From assembly GCA_040752895.1 (NCBI GenBank), contig JBFMHN010000001.1, positions 227,213 to 291,212 of the forward strand: DNA of 64,000 nucleotides. Reading direction: 5' to 3'. This DNA comes from Pseudomonadota bacterium. Lineage in GTDB: Bacteria; Pseudomonadota; Alphaproteobacteria; GCA-2746255. The number at the start of each line of letters is the position of its first letter. Within the stretch, counting starts at the first letter, position 1. The notes below the pieces were generated by a model. It saw only the letters and a list, made by a program, of their open reading frames with translations, had not been told where the DNA came from and did no database searches. Position numbers and translations under genes: made by a program. Positions 24,217-33,702 of the stretch are shown piece after piece.

Positions 24217-27200
24217 GATGTCTCTCCCGCCGCCTTCTGCAAGCGTTGCTCTATCCGTCCTTCCAACCAAGCGTACAAAGTCGGCAAGAGCAGCAGGGTG
24301 AGCAGCGTCGAGGTGAACAGACCGCCGATAACCACGACTGCCAACGGCCGTTGCAACTCAGAACCAGGCCCCGTGGCAACCAGCAATGGCATCAGACCTA
24401 GACTGGCAATCAGCGCCGTCATCAGCACCGGCCGCAAGCGACGTTCGGCGCCCTCTTGCACGGCTTGCAAGACGCTACGCCCGGCTTTGCGCAACTGATT
24501 GAAGTAAGCGACCATCACCACGCCGTTGAGCACGGCCACACCAAACAAAGTGATGAAACCCACCGATGCCGGCACAGATAGGTATAAGCCGGATAAGAAC
24601 AAAGCTATCACGCCCCCAATCATGGCAAAGGGAATGTTGAGAATGATTAGCCCCGCCTGAGATAAGGAGCGGAAGGTGGTGAACAGCAGGAGAAAAATTA
24701 ACGCGATGGAGATAGGCACGACCACGCTCAGACGAGCGGCGGCGCGCTGTTGATTCTCGAATTGACCGCCAAAGGTAACAAAGTAATTCGGCGGTAGTTC
24801 GACCTCGCGTTCAAGAGTGGCGCGAACCTCATTCACGAAGCCCACCACATCGCGATCTTCGACATTAGCCTGAACAACAATTTGGCGCCGGGCTGATTCG
24901 CGGATGATTGCTACCGGCCCGTCCACTTCCTTGATATCGGCTAGACTGCCCAAAGGAATTTTTTCTCCACTGGCGGTCTTCACCCGCAGCGCGCCGATTG
25001 CCTGGGGCGAGTCACGCGCCGACGCCGGGTAGCGCAACAGCACGCCGATGCGCTGATTACCCTGGATCACTTCGGTGACCACACGCCCGCCGATCGCCGT
25101 TTCCACAAGTTGGTTGATATCTTCGGCGTTAACGCCGAAACGAGCGATCGCCTGGGGTCGAATTTCTATTTGCAGATAAATCTGCCCGGATAGCTGGCTA
25201 CGAAACACGTCCACTGCGCCGGGCACTTGGTTGACCAATGCTTCAATCTGCTTGGATTTTTCTTCCAGCACTTTGAGGTCATCACCATAGAGCTTGATGG
25301 CCATCGCCGCCCGCACGCCTGTAAGCATCTCGGAGACGCGCATGTCGATAGGCTGCGTGAAGGCATAATTGATACCGACGAAAAGATCGAGTTTTTCGCG
25401 CAATTGCTGTTCGAATTCCTCCACACTTACCGTCCACTGATCGCGCGGTTTAGTGACTAAAAAATTATCGGTTTGGTATAGGCCCATGGGATCTAGACGC
25501 AATTCATCGGCACCGGTGCGCGATACCACGCCAAGGACTTCGGGTATCTCCATCATGGCCTTCTGATACGGCTCATCCAATGCCAACGAGCGCTCAAGAG
25601 AAATACTGGGCAACTTCTCAATGATCACCACGGTGGTGCCTTCGTCCATCACCGGCATGAATTCCTCGCCGATAAAAGGAAAGAGGGCGGCCGCCAGCGC
25701 CAACATCGCCAACGCGCCACCAACGGCGACCTTCCGGTTTCCCAACGCCCAGCGCATCGTCGGCAGATAGACGAGCTTCATTGCCGCCAATGTTCGGCCA
25801 TCGCCTTTGTGGCCGCCCTGCATCAACAGGCTTGCGAGCACCGGGATCACCGTCAGGGAAAGAATCAACGAGCCGATCAGGGCGAAAGAGATGGTTATCG
25901 CCAGCGGCCCGAACATTTTTCCCTCTAGCCCGGTAAGACTAAACAGCGGCAGGAACACAACGATAATTATGAGAATACCGGAGATCACCGGTGTGCTTAC
26001 TTCTGCCACCGCACGGTAAACCATGTGCAAGCGGCTCACCCCTTTAGGCGCATGACTAAGACGAGTATGGATGTTCTCCACGACGACCACGGCGGCGTCC
26101 ACCAGGATACCGACGGCGATAGCCAGCCCGCCGAGCGACATGAGGTTTGCACTCACGCCGAATAGTCGCATCAGGATGAACGTGAACAGTACCGACAGTG
26201 GTAATATTAAGGCCACGGTCAGGGCGGCGCGCAGGTTGCCAAGCATAACGATCAGCACCAGCAACACTAAAACGACCGCTTCGCCGAGAGCTTTTTCAAC
26301 CGTCCACACTGCCGCGGTTACCAGTTCGGTGCGGTCGTAAAACGGCACGATGCGCACGCCCTCTGGCAACGCCGGTTTAAGTGTCTCCAGTTCGAGCCTG
26401 ACCCCCTCGATGGTGCTGCGGCTGTTGGCGCCAAGACGCAGCAACACCAAACCGGTAACCACCTCGCCCTGTCCATCAGCGGTAACGGCGCCATACCGGG
26501 TCATGGAACTTATACGTACCTTGGCCACATCGCGCACATGCACAGGGATCCCGTCTTTGCTGGCGATGGTAATTGCTTGAATATTCTCCACACCGCGCAG
26601 CTGGCCCACCGTGCGCACCAGTAGGATTTCGTCATTGCGATTGATGCGATCGCCGCCGGCGTTCCGGTTGTTGGCTGCCAGCGCCATCTCCAAATCGTCA
26701 ATGCCGAGCCCATGGGCCAGCAGAGCTTCTGGATCGGCTGCGACCTCAAACACTTTGACCTCGCCGCCGAGAGAATTGACGTCAGCCACGCCGTCGACAG
26801 TACGCAGGCGCGGGCGGATCACCCAATCCTGAATACGGCGCAGTTCCCGGTTGCTGTACCCGTCACCCTCCACGCGGTACATGTACCCCTCGCCAAGTGG
26901 CGTCGTAATAGGACCCAAGCCTCCTTCCGCTTCGGCAGGCAGATTTCCCCACACCTGATTAAGACGTTCGGCCACCTGCTGGCGCGCCCAGTAGATGTCC
27001 GTACCATCTTCAAAATCGATGATAATGACACTAAGTGCATATTTAGTTGTGGATCGCAGCACCGTCTGGCGTGGCAGACCTTGCATCTCGACCTCAATGG
27101 GGAAAGTAATGCGGCTTTCCACTTCCGTCGGCGACATGCCCGGCGCTTTGATGATTACCTGCACTTGAGGGGCTGAGATATCGGGGAAGGCGTCAATCGG

Positions 27201-27302
27201 TAGGCTGCGAAATGCCCACAGCCCGCCGATAGTAAAGGCGATTGCCGACAGCAGAACCATCAGGCGTTGCGTTAAAGAAAAACGAATCAGGAAAGCGATC
27301 AT
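24213..27302 (-). CDS. heavy-metal efflux RND permease, CusA/CzcA family
   Basis: 1029-residue inner-membrane pump with twelve predicted membrane segments and two large periplasmic loops. The start MIAFLIRFSLTQRLMVLL and the segment AVGILVDAAVVVVEN (TM4) are typical of the heavy-metal RND group. TM4 keeps the proton-relay Asp and Glu but has no first Asp as in CzcA, so it looks more like CusA there; RVSEMLTGVR in the loop is CzcA-like. The metal (monovalent Cu/Ag or divalent Zn/Cd/Co) cannot be decided. It begins 3 bases after cusB. Base use is less GC-biased than neighbouring genes. Confidence 0.93.
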   Translation of the reverse strand: MIAFLIRFSLTQRLMVLLSAIAFTIGGLWAFRSLPIDAFPDISAPQVQVIIKAPGMSPTEVESRITFPIEVEMQGLPRQTVLRSTTKYALSVIIIDFEDGTDIYWARQQVAERLNQVWGNLPAEAEGGLGPITTPLGEGYMYRVEGDGYSNRELRRIQDWVIRPRLRTVDGVADVNSLGGEVKVFEVAADPEALLAHGLGIDDLEMALAANNRNAGGDRINRNDEILLVRTVGQLRGVENIQAITIASKDGIPVHVRDVAKVRISSMTRYGAVTADGQGEVVTGLVLLRLGANSRSTIEGVRLELETLKPALPEGVRIVPFYDRTELVTAAVWTVEKALGEAVVLVLLVLIVMLGNLRAALTVALILPLSVLFTFILMRLFGVSANLMSLGGLAIAVGILVDAAVVVVENIHTRLSHAPKGVSRLHMVYRAVAEVSTPVISGILIIIVVFLPLFSLTGLEGKMFGPLAITISFALIGSLILSLTVIPVLASLLMQGGHKGDGRTLAAMKLVYLPTMRWALGNRKVAVGGALAMLALAAALFPFIGEEFMPVMDEGTTVVIIEKLPSISLERSLALDEPYQKAMMEIPEVLGVVSRTGADELRLDPMGLYQTDNFLVTKPRDQWTVSVEEFEQQLREKLDLFVGINYAFTQPIDMRVSEMLTGVRAAMAIKLYGDDLKVLEEKSKQIEALVNQVPGAVDVFRSQLSGQIYLQIEIRPQAIARFGVNAEDINQLVETAIGGRVVTEVIQGNQRIGVLLRYPASARDSPQAIGALRVKTASGEKIPLGSLADIKEVDGPVAIIRESARRQIVVQANVEDRDVVGFVNEVRATLEREVELPPNYFVTFGGQFENQQRAAARLSVVVPISIALIFLLLFTTFRSLSQAGLIILNIPFAMIGGVIALFLSGLYLSVPASVGFITLFGVAVLNGVVMVAYFNQLRKAGRSVLQAVQEGAERRLRPVLMTALIASLGLMPLLVATGPGSELQRPLAVVVIGGLFTSTLLTLLLLPTLYAWLEGRIEQRLQKAAGETS

Positions 27303-27305
27303 GGC

Positions 27306-28421
27306 CTATTTGTCTCCCTGATATTGCCAATGGGATTTCAGTTCCGCCACACCGCTGCTGACAATCTTGGTGCCTACCGCAACGCCTGTCAGGATAAAAA
27401 CCCATCCATCCGACTCCATACCGGTTTCGACCGCCACCGGTTCAAAGCGTCCGTCCCCCAAGGCCTTGAATAAGTAAGTTTGATCACCGACCATAAACCT
27501 AGCGCTGGCCGGAACCATAAGGCCTGTCTTTGATGCGCCTGATAAAACAACCTCGGCAAACATACCCGGACGGAGCAACCCGTCGGGATTACCAAGCACA
27601 ATGCGCCCGGCCAAAGTCTGACTTTTCTGATCCACTTCACCCCCCAGGGATTCCAGGCGACCTTGATACGGCTGACCGGGACGGGCCTGCACTTGGACCA
27701 GGGCCTCCGCCTCCAGCGCAATCTGGGGCAAGTTGGCCACCGGTATACGCACCTCGGCCCACAAAAGGGAAAGATCATCCACGTGAAAGGCAACTTCACC
27801 AGCGGAGAGAAATTGACCGGGTTCGATCTCGACGCCGGTGACCAGGCCATCAATGGGACTGGTCAGATCGAACTCCGCCAAACGGTCGGGAGCTTTGGCA
27901 AGCTGTTTAACCTGCTCATCCGAGAGTCCCGCAAGTGACAGAAGACGCCGGCGCGCCTCAAAGGTTGCGTGCGCCGCTTTGTATTCACTGTCCACCTTGA
28001 GCCAACGGCTTTCCGCCACAACGCCGTCTTTCCACAAACTTTCGATGCGCTTGCGTTCCGCCAGAGCCAATTCATACCGCGCCAGCGCCTCCAGATAGTC
28101 GGCCTGTGCTTGTCCGAGGTTGTTGCTGCGCAATCTGGCCAGCACTTGCCCCTTGCGCACATTGTCATGCGCCACAACCTGTAATGCGGTCACCATGCCG
28201 TCCACCACCGGCGCGACGCGATAGCTTTTACGCTGGTCTGCGCTTAGGCTTCCACTGAGACGAAGACGCGTATGACTCTCACGGACAGTCACGGCGTAGA
28301 TGGCCAGATTCACGTTGGCCAATTGTTCCTTGGAAAGCTCCAGTACTTCGGCTTGCGCCATCGACGGGATTAGCATGAGAAACAAAAGCATCAATCGCGA
28401 GCTGAATTGGTTCATGACCAT
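27306..28421 (-). CDS. membrane fusion protein of the RND efflux pump (CusB-like)
   Basis: 371-residue periplasmic adaptor linking the RND pump to the outer-membrane channel. Signal peptide ends near PSMAQA. The hairpin and lipoyl parts are visible (VAPVVDGMVTALQVVAHDNVRKGQVLARL; later SPIDGLVTGVEIEPGQFLSAGE), followed by the beta-barrel region. ATG 28421 has AGGA five bases upstream; a second ATG lies two codons later. The first bases overlap a 47-codon frame in another phase. Composition matches the pump gene rather than the outer-membrane factor gene. Confidence 0.92.
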   Translation of the reverse strand: MVMNQFSSRLMLLFLMLIPSMAQAEVLELSKEQLANVNLAIYAVTVRESHTRLRLSGSLSADQRKSYRVAPVVDGMVTALQVVAHDNVRKGQVLARLRSNNLGQAQADYLEALARYELALAERKRIESLWKDGVVAESRWLKVDSEYKAAHATFEARRRLLSLAGLSDEQVKQLAKAPDRLAEFDLTSPIDGLVTGVEIEPGQFLSAGEVAFHVDDLSLLWAEVRIPVANLPQIALEAEALVQVQARPGQPYQGRLESLGGEVDQKSQTLAGRIVLGNPDGLLRPGMFAEVVLSGASKTGLMVPASARFMVGDQTYLFKALGDGRFEPVAVETGMESDGWVFILTGVAVGTKIVSSGVAELKSHWQYQGDK

Positions 28422-28555
28422 TTTTCCTGCTGGGCTAACATAAGAGAATGTCCGGCCGCCAAACGCAGTTCCGCAGCCTCAAGCGACGCTTCTTGGCGGG
28501 ACTTTTTTTCGCCTTTAGGTTCGTCCGTGTGGGTATGCAATGGTTTCCTGCGCAT
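28412..28555 (-). CDS. possible 47-residue protein bridging two efflux genes
   Basis: Short frame whose ATG overlaps the stop of the outer-membrane factor gene by one base (TGATG) and whose end overlaps the start of the adaptor gene. The product begins MRRKPLHTHTDEPKGEKKSR and ends in an Ala/Leu-rich helix; it is hydrophilic, without a signal peptide. The precise junctions suggest it is translated, possibly to couple the two genes or as a small His-containing metal-related peptide, but a chance frame cannot be excluded. Confidence 0.35.
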   Translation of the reverse strand: MRRKPLHTHTDEPKGEKKSRQEASLEAAELRLAAGHSLMLAQQEKWS

Positions 28556-29793
28556 CACAGCGTCTCCGCCCATGCCCCGAGACGACCGGCGGCGGCCAGC
28601 GCGAGGAACCACCTCCGCCACAGCTGGCCGCGAAGCGCGATGACGGCGGTCTCCGTGTCAAAGGTCTGGTTGAGTTGCACGAGATAGTCGATGGTGCCGA
28701 TTTCACCGACCTGCAACAGCCGTTGCAGAAGTTCGGTCTGCCGCTGGAGGTCGGCGGTGCCGGTCGCTTCCCATTCTCGCCACGCCACTTGGGTTACTTC
28801 GTAGCTGCGGTAGGCGGAGCCCAGCCTGGCGGTCACCTGGCGGCGGATGTTGTTCAGCTCCCCTTCCGATGCTTGGGCGTCTTCCGAGGCAGCCGTCACC
28901 TCGGCGCGCCGTGAGTTCCGGATAGGAAGTGGAATCGAAAGGCGCAGACCGATGAGCGTTTCGTCATTGTCTCTGCCACCCCGGACGCCGATAGTCGGGT
29001 CTGGAAGCTGGTTCTTGCGCGCTACGCGCACGCCCGCTTGGGCGCGAAAGAGGGTGGCTTCCGCCTGACGAACCTCCGGCAGGTCGTTAAAGGTGATCGT
29101 GCCCAAGGCGGGCAGGCTTCCCGGTATGTCGTCCAGCCTGGGCCAAAGTGCGCCACGCTGGCCGGTGGCGGCAACCAGCTGTTCTTCGGTTTCCAACAGG
29201 TTCGTCTTTGTCTGCGCCGATTCGACGTTTGCCCGCTGCAGTTCCAGCCGGCTCGCCAGCAGTTCCGACCTTGGAAGGTCTCCCGCCGCATGCCGCCGGT
29301 CGGCCAGCGCGGCAAGTTCGGTGGCAAGTTTTTGCCGCCGGTCGGCCAGCGCGGCAAGTTCGCGACGCTGGTTATACTCGGCAAGGGCCGTCAGGAGTTC
29401 TGCCAGCAGATCACGGCGGGCCGCGTCCAACGCCGCTTCGGCTTCCATCAGCGCATAGCTTTCCGTCTTGGCCTGGGCGTTCCGTTTGCCGGACCAGTCA
29501 AGCGTCTGCGAAATACCGACATCCCTTGTTTCACTCTCGCCGTTCTCGTATCCGACTTCCAGTTCGGGATTGTAAAGCGGCGCCTCCGCGGCCTGTAGGC
29601 GCGCCCGCGCGGCTTGTACCCTGGCCGTGGCGGCGGCAAGCGTTGGGTGTTCGGCGAGTGTGCGCTGAATGAATTCGCGAAGGACGGGGCGTTGTCCTTC
29701 GGCGCGCGCGGACTGTATAAAAACATTTGGCAAAAGGACGCCAAGCAGAATCGCGGCGATCCACGTAATCCAACACGATTTCCATCGGTTCAT
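28555..29793 (-). CDS. outer-membrane factor of the RND efflux pump (CusC/CzcC-like)
   Basis: 412-residue TolC-family protein; the trimer forms the exit duct of the pump. Signal peptide residues about 10-31 (ending SARA). Two halves of helix-strand repeats are visible: NPELEVGYENGE with DWSGKRNAQAKTES in the first and DPTIGVRGGRDNDETLIGLRLSIPLP in the second. GGGAG lies at proper distance before ATG 29793; GTG 29808 is less likely. A 30-base exact repeat duplicates ELAALADRR in one long helix. Base composition resembles the host more than the two genes downstream. Confidence 0.9.
   Translation of the reverse strand: MNRWKSCWITWIAAILLGVLLPNVFIQSARAEGQRPVLREFIQRTLAEHPTLAAATARVQAARARLQAAEAPLYNPELEVGYENGESETRDVGISQTLDWSGKRNAQAKTESYALMEAEAALDAARRDLLAELLTALAEYNQRRELAALADRRQKLATELAALADRRHAAGDLPRSELLASRLELQRANVESAQTKTNLLETEEQLVAATGQRGALWPRLDDIPGSLPALGTITFNDLPEVRQAEATLFRAQAGVRVARKNQLPDPTIGVRGGRDNDETLIGLRLSIPLPIRNSRRAEVTAASEDAQASEGELNNIRRQVTARLGSAYRSYEVTQVAWREWEATGTADLQRQTELLQRLLQVGEIGTIDYLVQLNQTFDTETAVIALRGQLWRRWFLALAAAGRLGAWAETL
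29291..29362. repeat. 30-bp direct repeat inside the outer-membrane factor gene
   Basis: Two identical 30-base copies at 29291-29320 and 29333-29362, period 42 bases. In the protein this duplicates 14 residues (two heptads) of a coiled-coil helix, so the frame and heptad register are both kept. Confidence 0.85.
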
Positions 29794-29880
29794 CGGTCCG
29801 ACTCCCACGGAAAAAAACGGCAGGGTCCGCGTCCGGTTATTCCGGGCGCGGCAGCCTATGGCACGTTGTTAAGGCGGGAG

Positions 29881-30219
29881 TTAGACGAGAGGCGGCGGTA
29901 TGGAAGGCGCGTCGTTCCTGCCGTCGAGCAATATTTCAGCCGGCAGGAAGGCAGACTCAGGTGAAGGGTTTTGGCCAAATTCCACCGTTGCGGCGGCGAT
30001 GGACCAATGCTGGGAAAGGTGATTTTCCGGATGGCCGATATTATCCAGCGGCGGCGCGTCCGGTCCGCTGATCATAGACTTGGCATGCGTTGCCGCAGGA
30101 TCCAGATGCGCGATATCGAGGAAGGAAACATCGGCAAATCGAGCCACCAGCATGGCCAGAAGGAGCACAGCCACTCCCATTTGTTTCGGCCACCTTGAAA
30201 AGCCCAACACGGTCCGCAT
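29881..30219 (-). CDS. small membrane-anchored His-containing protein, unknown
   Basis: 112-residue protein upstream of the efflux operon and on the same strand. One hydrophobic segment near the N-terminus (MGVAVLLLAMLVARFADVSFL) and a periplasmic tail with several histidines (DIAHLDPAATHAK, NIGHPENHLSQHW). I do not recognise the family. It ends 88 bases before the outer-membrane factor gene and may be the first gene of that operon. The general layout resembles the small protein at 18738-19037, which sits in the zinc-uptake operon. Confidence 0.55.
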   Translation of the reverse strand: MRTVLGFSRWPKQMGVAVLLLAMLVARFADVSFLDIAHLDPAATHAKSMISGPDAPPLDNIGHPENHLSQHWSIAAATVEFGQNPSPESAFLPAEILLDGRNDAPSIPPPLV

Positions 30220-30395
30220 CGTTCCTTACGTTGCTTGTCGCCCCTTGCGGGCAACCTCGCCACCGAAGGCAAAAAAAGATGTAGGCCCCGATAAATAGCC
30301 GCTTTTCCCCAAACTTTCAACAGGCTGGTCGAATCTCCAGCCTCAGCTCGGCATTTTCTTGCCGCCTTTTCCGCCATCTGTAACCGCTTTGATTT

Positions 30396-31559
30396 TCATC
30401 TGGCGGCGTTCATCCGCTTGAACCCTTCGTTCAAGTCCTGGATCAAGTCGTCCGGGTCTTCGAGGCCGGCATGGATGCGGAGGGTGGGCCCGGCCTTCCA
30501 CGTCGTCGCCGTCCGGATTTTTTCCGGGTGGATGGGCAGGATCAAGCTTTCATAACCGCCCCAGCTGTAGCCCATGGCGAAAAGCTTCATGTGGTCGAGC
30601 ATGGCGGCGATCGCCTTCTTCGGAAACTCCTTCAACGCGAAGGAAAAAAGACCAGGTGCGCCGGTAAAGTCGCGTTGCCAGATGGCGTGGCCGGGGTCGC
30701 CCGCGAGGGCGGGGTAGAGAATGCGCGCCACCTCCGGCCGTTCTTGCAGCCACGCGCAGAGCTTGAGCGCGGTTTCCCGGTGGCGGTCGAGACGGACCCG
30801 AAGCGTGCGCAGGCCGCGAAGGGCCAGGAAACATTCCTCCGGGCCCGAGCAAGCGCCGAGATTCGCCGTCGTTTGCCGGATCGTCGCGTAGTGTTCTTTG
30901 CTTACCGTGATGACGCCGAGCATGGCGTCGGCGTGGCCGACGATGTATTTCGTCGCCGCCTGGATCGAGACGTCCACCCCGTGCGCGAAGGGCTTGAAAT
31001 AAAGCGGCGTCGCCCAGCTGTTGTCCAGAATGACGACGGCCCCTTTTTCATGGGCCGCGCGCGCGATGGCGGGGATGTCCTGGACCTCGAAGGTAAGCGA
31101 GCCCGGTGATTCGACGAAGACGACCTTCGTGTTCGGTTTCAGAAAGTTTTTGATGCTTGCCCCGATGCCAGGGTCGTAATAGGTCGTCTCGACGCCATAG
31201 CGCTTCAACAACATGTCGCAAAAGTGTCGGGTCGGGCCGTAGACGCTGTCGGTGACCAGGACGTGATCGCCCGCCTTGAGGAAAGCCAGCAGCGACGCGG
31301 CAATCGCCGCCAGGCCGGAGGCCATGGCGATGGCGCGGTCGCCGCCTTCGATCTCGGCCACCGCTTCTTCCAGCGCAAACGTCGTCGGCGTGCCGTGCCG
31401 GCCGTAAAAAACGCCTTCGAAGGGGTGCTTGTCGAAGCGCTCAAGGGCCTCGACGGAAGGGAAGGTGACGGTCGAGGCACGGTAGATCGGTGGGTTGACG
31501 ATCCCGAAGTTTTCCTCCGGTTTCCGTCCGGCGTTGACGATCCGCGTGTCTTCTCTCAT
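30396..31559 (-). CDS. metC: cystathionine beta-lyase
   Basis: 387-residue PLP enzyme of the Cys/Met metabolism family that cleaves cystathionine to homocysteine, ammonia and pyruvate in methionine synthesis. Visible features: the N-terminal YGRHGTPT block, the PLP-phosphate site ASGLAAI, the DNSWATPLYFKP segment with the aspartate that binds the pyridine nitrogen, and the lysine in SIQAATKYIVGHADAMLG. Loop features (NSWATP, WGGYESL) match MetC rather than cystathionine gamma-synthase. It is a single gene followed by no other on this strand for 180 bases. Confidence 0.9.
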   Translation of the reverse strand: MREDTRIVNAGRKPEENFGIVNPPIYRASTVTFPSVEALERFDKHPFEGVFYGRHGTPTTFALEEAVAEIEGGDRAIAMASGLAAIAASLLAFLKAGDHVLVTDSVYGPTRHFCDMLLKRYGVETTYYDPGIGASIKNFLKPNTKVVFVESPGSLTFEVQDIPAIARAAHEKGAVVILDNSWATPLYFKPFAHGVDVSIQAATKYIVGHADAMLGVITVSKEHYATIRQTTANLGACSGPEECFLALRGLRTLRVRLDRHRETALKLCAWLQERPEVARILYPALAGDPGHAIWQRDFTGAPGLFSFALKEFPKKAIAAMLDHMKLFAMGYSWGGYESLILPIHPEKIRTATTWKAGPTLRIHAGLEDPDDLIQDLNEGFKRMNAAR

Positions 31560-31620
31560 CGGAAAGCCCCGTCCGTTCTTCCAGCAACAGGCTTAAAGAG
31601 TGCAGCGGGCAGGGTCAAGG

Positions 31621-32361
31621 TCATGGCTTTTTTATCCCGGCAAGTCGCCGCCGGCGTCGCTGCGCGGCTACCAGGTTCAGAGTCTCGACGGAAAGCGAGA
31701 AGGCAACGGCGAAATAGAGATAGCCCTTTGGAATCTCGAAATGCATGGCATCCGCCACCAGGGTCATGCCGATCAGCAGCAGGAAACTCATCGCCAGCAT
31801 CTTGATCGTCGGGAAGCGGCGGACGAACTCGCTGACGGTGTTGGCAAGCAGAATCATTACGCCGATCGCGATGACGACAGCCGCAACGATCACCGCGAGA
31901 TGCTTGGTCAGGCCGATGGCGGTGAGGATCGAATCGAAGGAGAAAACCAGGTCGAGCAGCGCGATTTGCCCGATGACGGCGAAGAAGTTTGGTTTTGCCG
32001 AGGCGCGTCCCATTTCTTCTGTCTCATCGCCTTCGACGGTTGCGTGAATTTCCCGCGTGCCCTTCTGCAGCAGAAAGAGGCCGCCGGCCAGGAGAATTAG
32101 GTCGCGCCAGGAAACCACGTGACCGTAAAGTTCAAAGAGCGGCTTTGTTAAACCGATGATCCACACCACGCCGATCAAAAGCGCAATCCGTAGAGCCAAC
32201 GCCAGCCCGAGGCCAAGCAGGCGCGCCTTGGGGCGCTGGTCTTCCGGAAGCCGTTCCGTGATGACGCTTAAGAAAATCAGGTTATCGATCCCGAGGATGA
32301 TCTCGAGAAAGGTAAGCGTCAAAAATCCGATCCAGAGATGCGGGTCCATTACCCATTCCAT
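31621..32361 (-). CDS. TerC-family integral membrane protein
   Basis: 246-residue inner-membrane protein with seven to eight hydrophobic segments. The two TerC hallmarks are present: FLEIILGIDNLIFLSVIT near residue 18 and LLDLVFSFDSILTAIGLT near residue 135, whose aspartates are thought to bind metal. Family members export manganese or affect metal insertion and tellurite resistance; the substrate here is not proven. GGAGG precedes the ATG. It is divergent from the dicarboxylate symporter gene. Confidence 0.88.
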   Translation of the reverse strand: MEWVMDPHLWIGFLTLTFLEIILGIDNLIFLSVITERLPEDQRPKARLLGLGLALALRIALLIGVVWIIGLTKPLFELYGHVVSWRDLILLAGGLFLLQKGTREIHATVEGDETEEMGRASAKPNFFAVIGQIALLDLVFSFDSILTAIGLTKHLAVIVAAVVIAIGVMILLANTVSEFVRRFPTIKMLAMSFLLLIGMTLVADAMHFEIPKGYLYFAVAFSLSVETLNLVAAQRRRRRLAGIKKP

Positions 32362-32484
32362 GGCTTAACCTCCTTTGCCTCCTTTGCGGAACGGCGCGAT
32401 GCTAGCACACTTGGTCCGAAGCGTTGCCGGGTGATAGGGTTTATGCCCTCAAAAGGAGGCCCCCTCAAATTGAGGAAAACCCCC

Positions 32485-33702
32485 ATGCCGCATTCCCACG
32501 CCATCGTCTTGCTGCTTTTGATCGTGCTCGGTGTTGTCGCGGGCGGTGTCGGCGGCTGGGTCTGGGGGGAGGCAATGCTTGGCGTCGCCTGGATCGGCGA
32601 GCTTTTTCTCAACGCGCTTAAGATGCTGATCATTCCCTTGATCATCGCCGCCGTGATCAGCGGCGTCGCATCCTTGGGCGACATCCGAAAATTGGGCCGC
32701 CTCGGTGGGATCACGGTCTTTTACTTCTTTTGCACGACGGGGATTGCCGTAGCGATCGGCCTTCTTCTCGTCAATCTCATCCAACCCGGCGCCGGTCTTG
32801 CCTTCACGGCGCCGGAACTGCCCGCGGCGATCGCGGCAAAAACGGAAGTGGGCCTTACGGACATTCTGCTTTCCCTCGTCTCGCCCAATTTGATTGCATC
32901 CGCCGCCGAGACCCAGCTTCTTCCCCTTATCCTTTTTTCGGTCTTGCTTTCCGCGGCGCTGACGACGCTGGGGCCGGCCGGCGAGCATGTCATCGGGCTT
33001 TTCAACGGGTTGAATGAGGCGTTGATGAAGCTCGTGGTCTGGCTCATGTACCTGGCGCCGGTCGGCATCTTCGCGCTGGTCGCCTCGCGGCTCGGACAGG
33101 CCGGGGGCGGGGAGGCCTTCCTCGGCCAGATTGCGGCTGTCGGCCTCTATGTAGCGACGGTCTTGAGCGGTCTTACCCTGCACTTTTTCGTACTGGTCGG
33201 CGTTCTCGTCGTTTTGGGCGGACGTGGCGGGGCTTATCTGGTCGGTCTGTTGCGGGCCCTTTTCACGGCCTTCGGCACGGCGAGTTCGTCGGCGACGCTG
33301 CCGCTCACGATGGAAGGCGCCCGCGAGCAGGGGGTGAACGAAAAGGCCGTCCGTTTCGTGCTGCCCCTGGGCAGCACGGTGAACATGAACGGCACCGCTC
33401 TTTACGAAGCCGCCGCCGCCCTCTTTATCGCCCAGGCCTATGGCATCGAGCTCGGCCTCGGGGCCCAGGCCGTCGTCTTCATTACGGCGACGCTGGCCGC
33501 CATCGGGGCAGCCGGAATCCCGGAAGCGGGGCTTGTCACCATGGTGATCGTGCTAACGGCGGTGGGCTTGCCGATCGAAGGGGTGGGCCTTCTGCTGACC
33601 GTCGATTGGTTTCTCGACCGTTTCCGCACGGCCGTGAACGTCTGGGGGGATGCGGTGGGTGCTGCCGTCGTGCACCGCTTCTTGCCTGATCACGGCCCTT
33701 AA
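32485..33702 (+). CDS. dicarboxylate/amino acid:cation symporter (DAACS family)
   Basis: 405-residue transporter of the GltP/DctA fold. Membrane helices begin at once (HAIVLLLLIVLGVVAGG). The substrate and sodium sites are visible: the serine-rich hairpin GTASSSATLPLTM at about residue 270, and PLGSTVNMNGTALYEA about 25 residues later. Glutamate, aspartate or C4-dicarboxylates are the usual substrates. TTGAGGA precedes ATG 32485; a longer upstream frame was rejected for lack of transporter-like sequence. Its stop overlaps the convergent sulfurtransferase gene. Confidence 0.88.
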   Translation: MPHSHAIVLLLLIVLGVVAGGVGGWVWGEAMLGVAWIGELFLNALKMLIIPLIIAAVISGVASLGDIRKLGRLGGITVFYFFCTTGIAVAIGLLLVNLIQPGAGLAFTAPELPAAIAAKTEVGLTDILLSLVSPNLIASAAETQLLPLILFSVLLSAALTTLGPAGEHVIGLFNGLNEALMKLVVWLMYLAPVGIFALVASRLGQAGGGEAFLGQIAAVGLYVATVLSGLTLHFFVLVGVLVVLGGRGGAYLVGLLRALFTAFGTASSSATLPLTMEGAREQGVNEKAVRFVLPLGSTVNMNGTALYEAAAALFIAQAYGIELGLGAQAVVFITATLAAIGAAGIPEAGLVTMVIVLTAVGLPIEGVGLLLTVDWFLDRFRTAVNVWGDAVGAAVVHRFLPDHGP

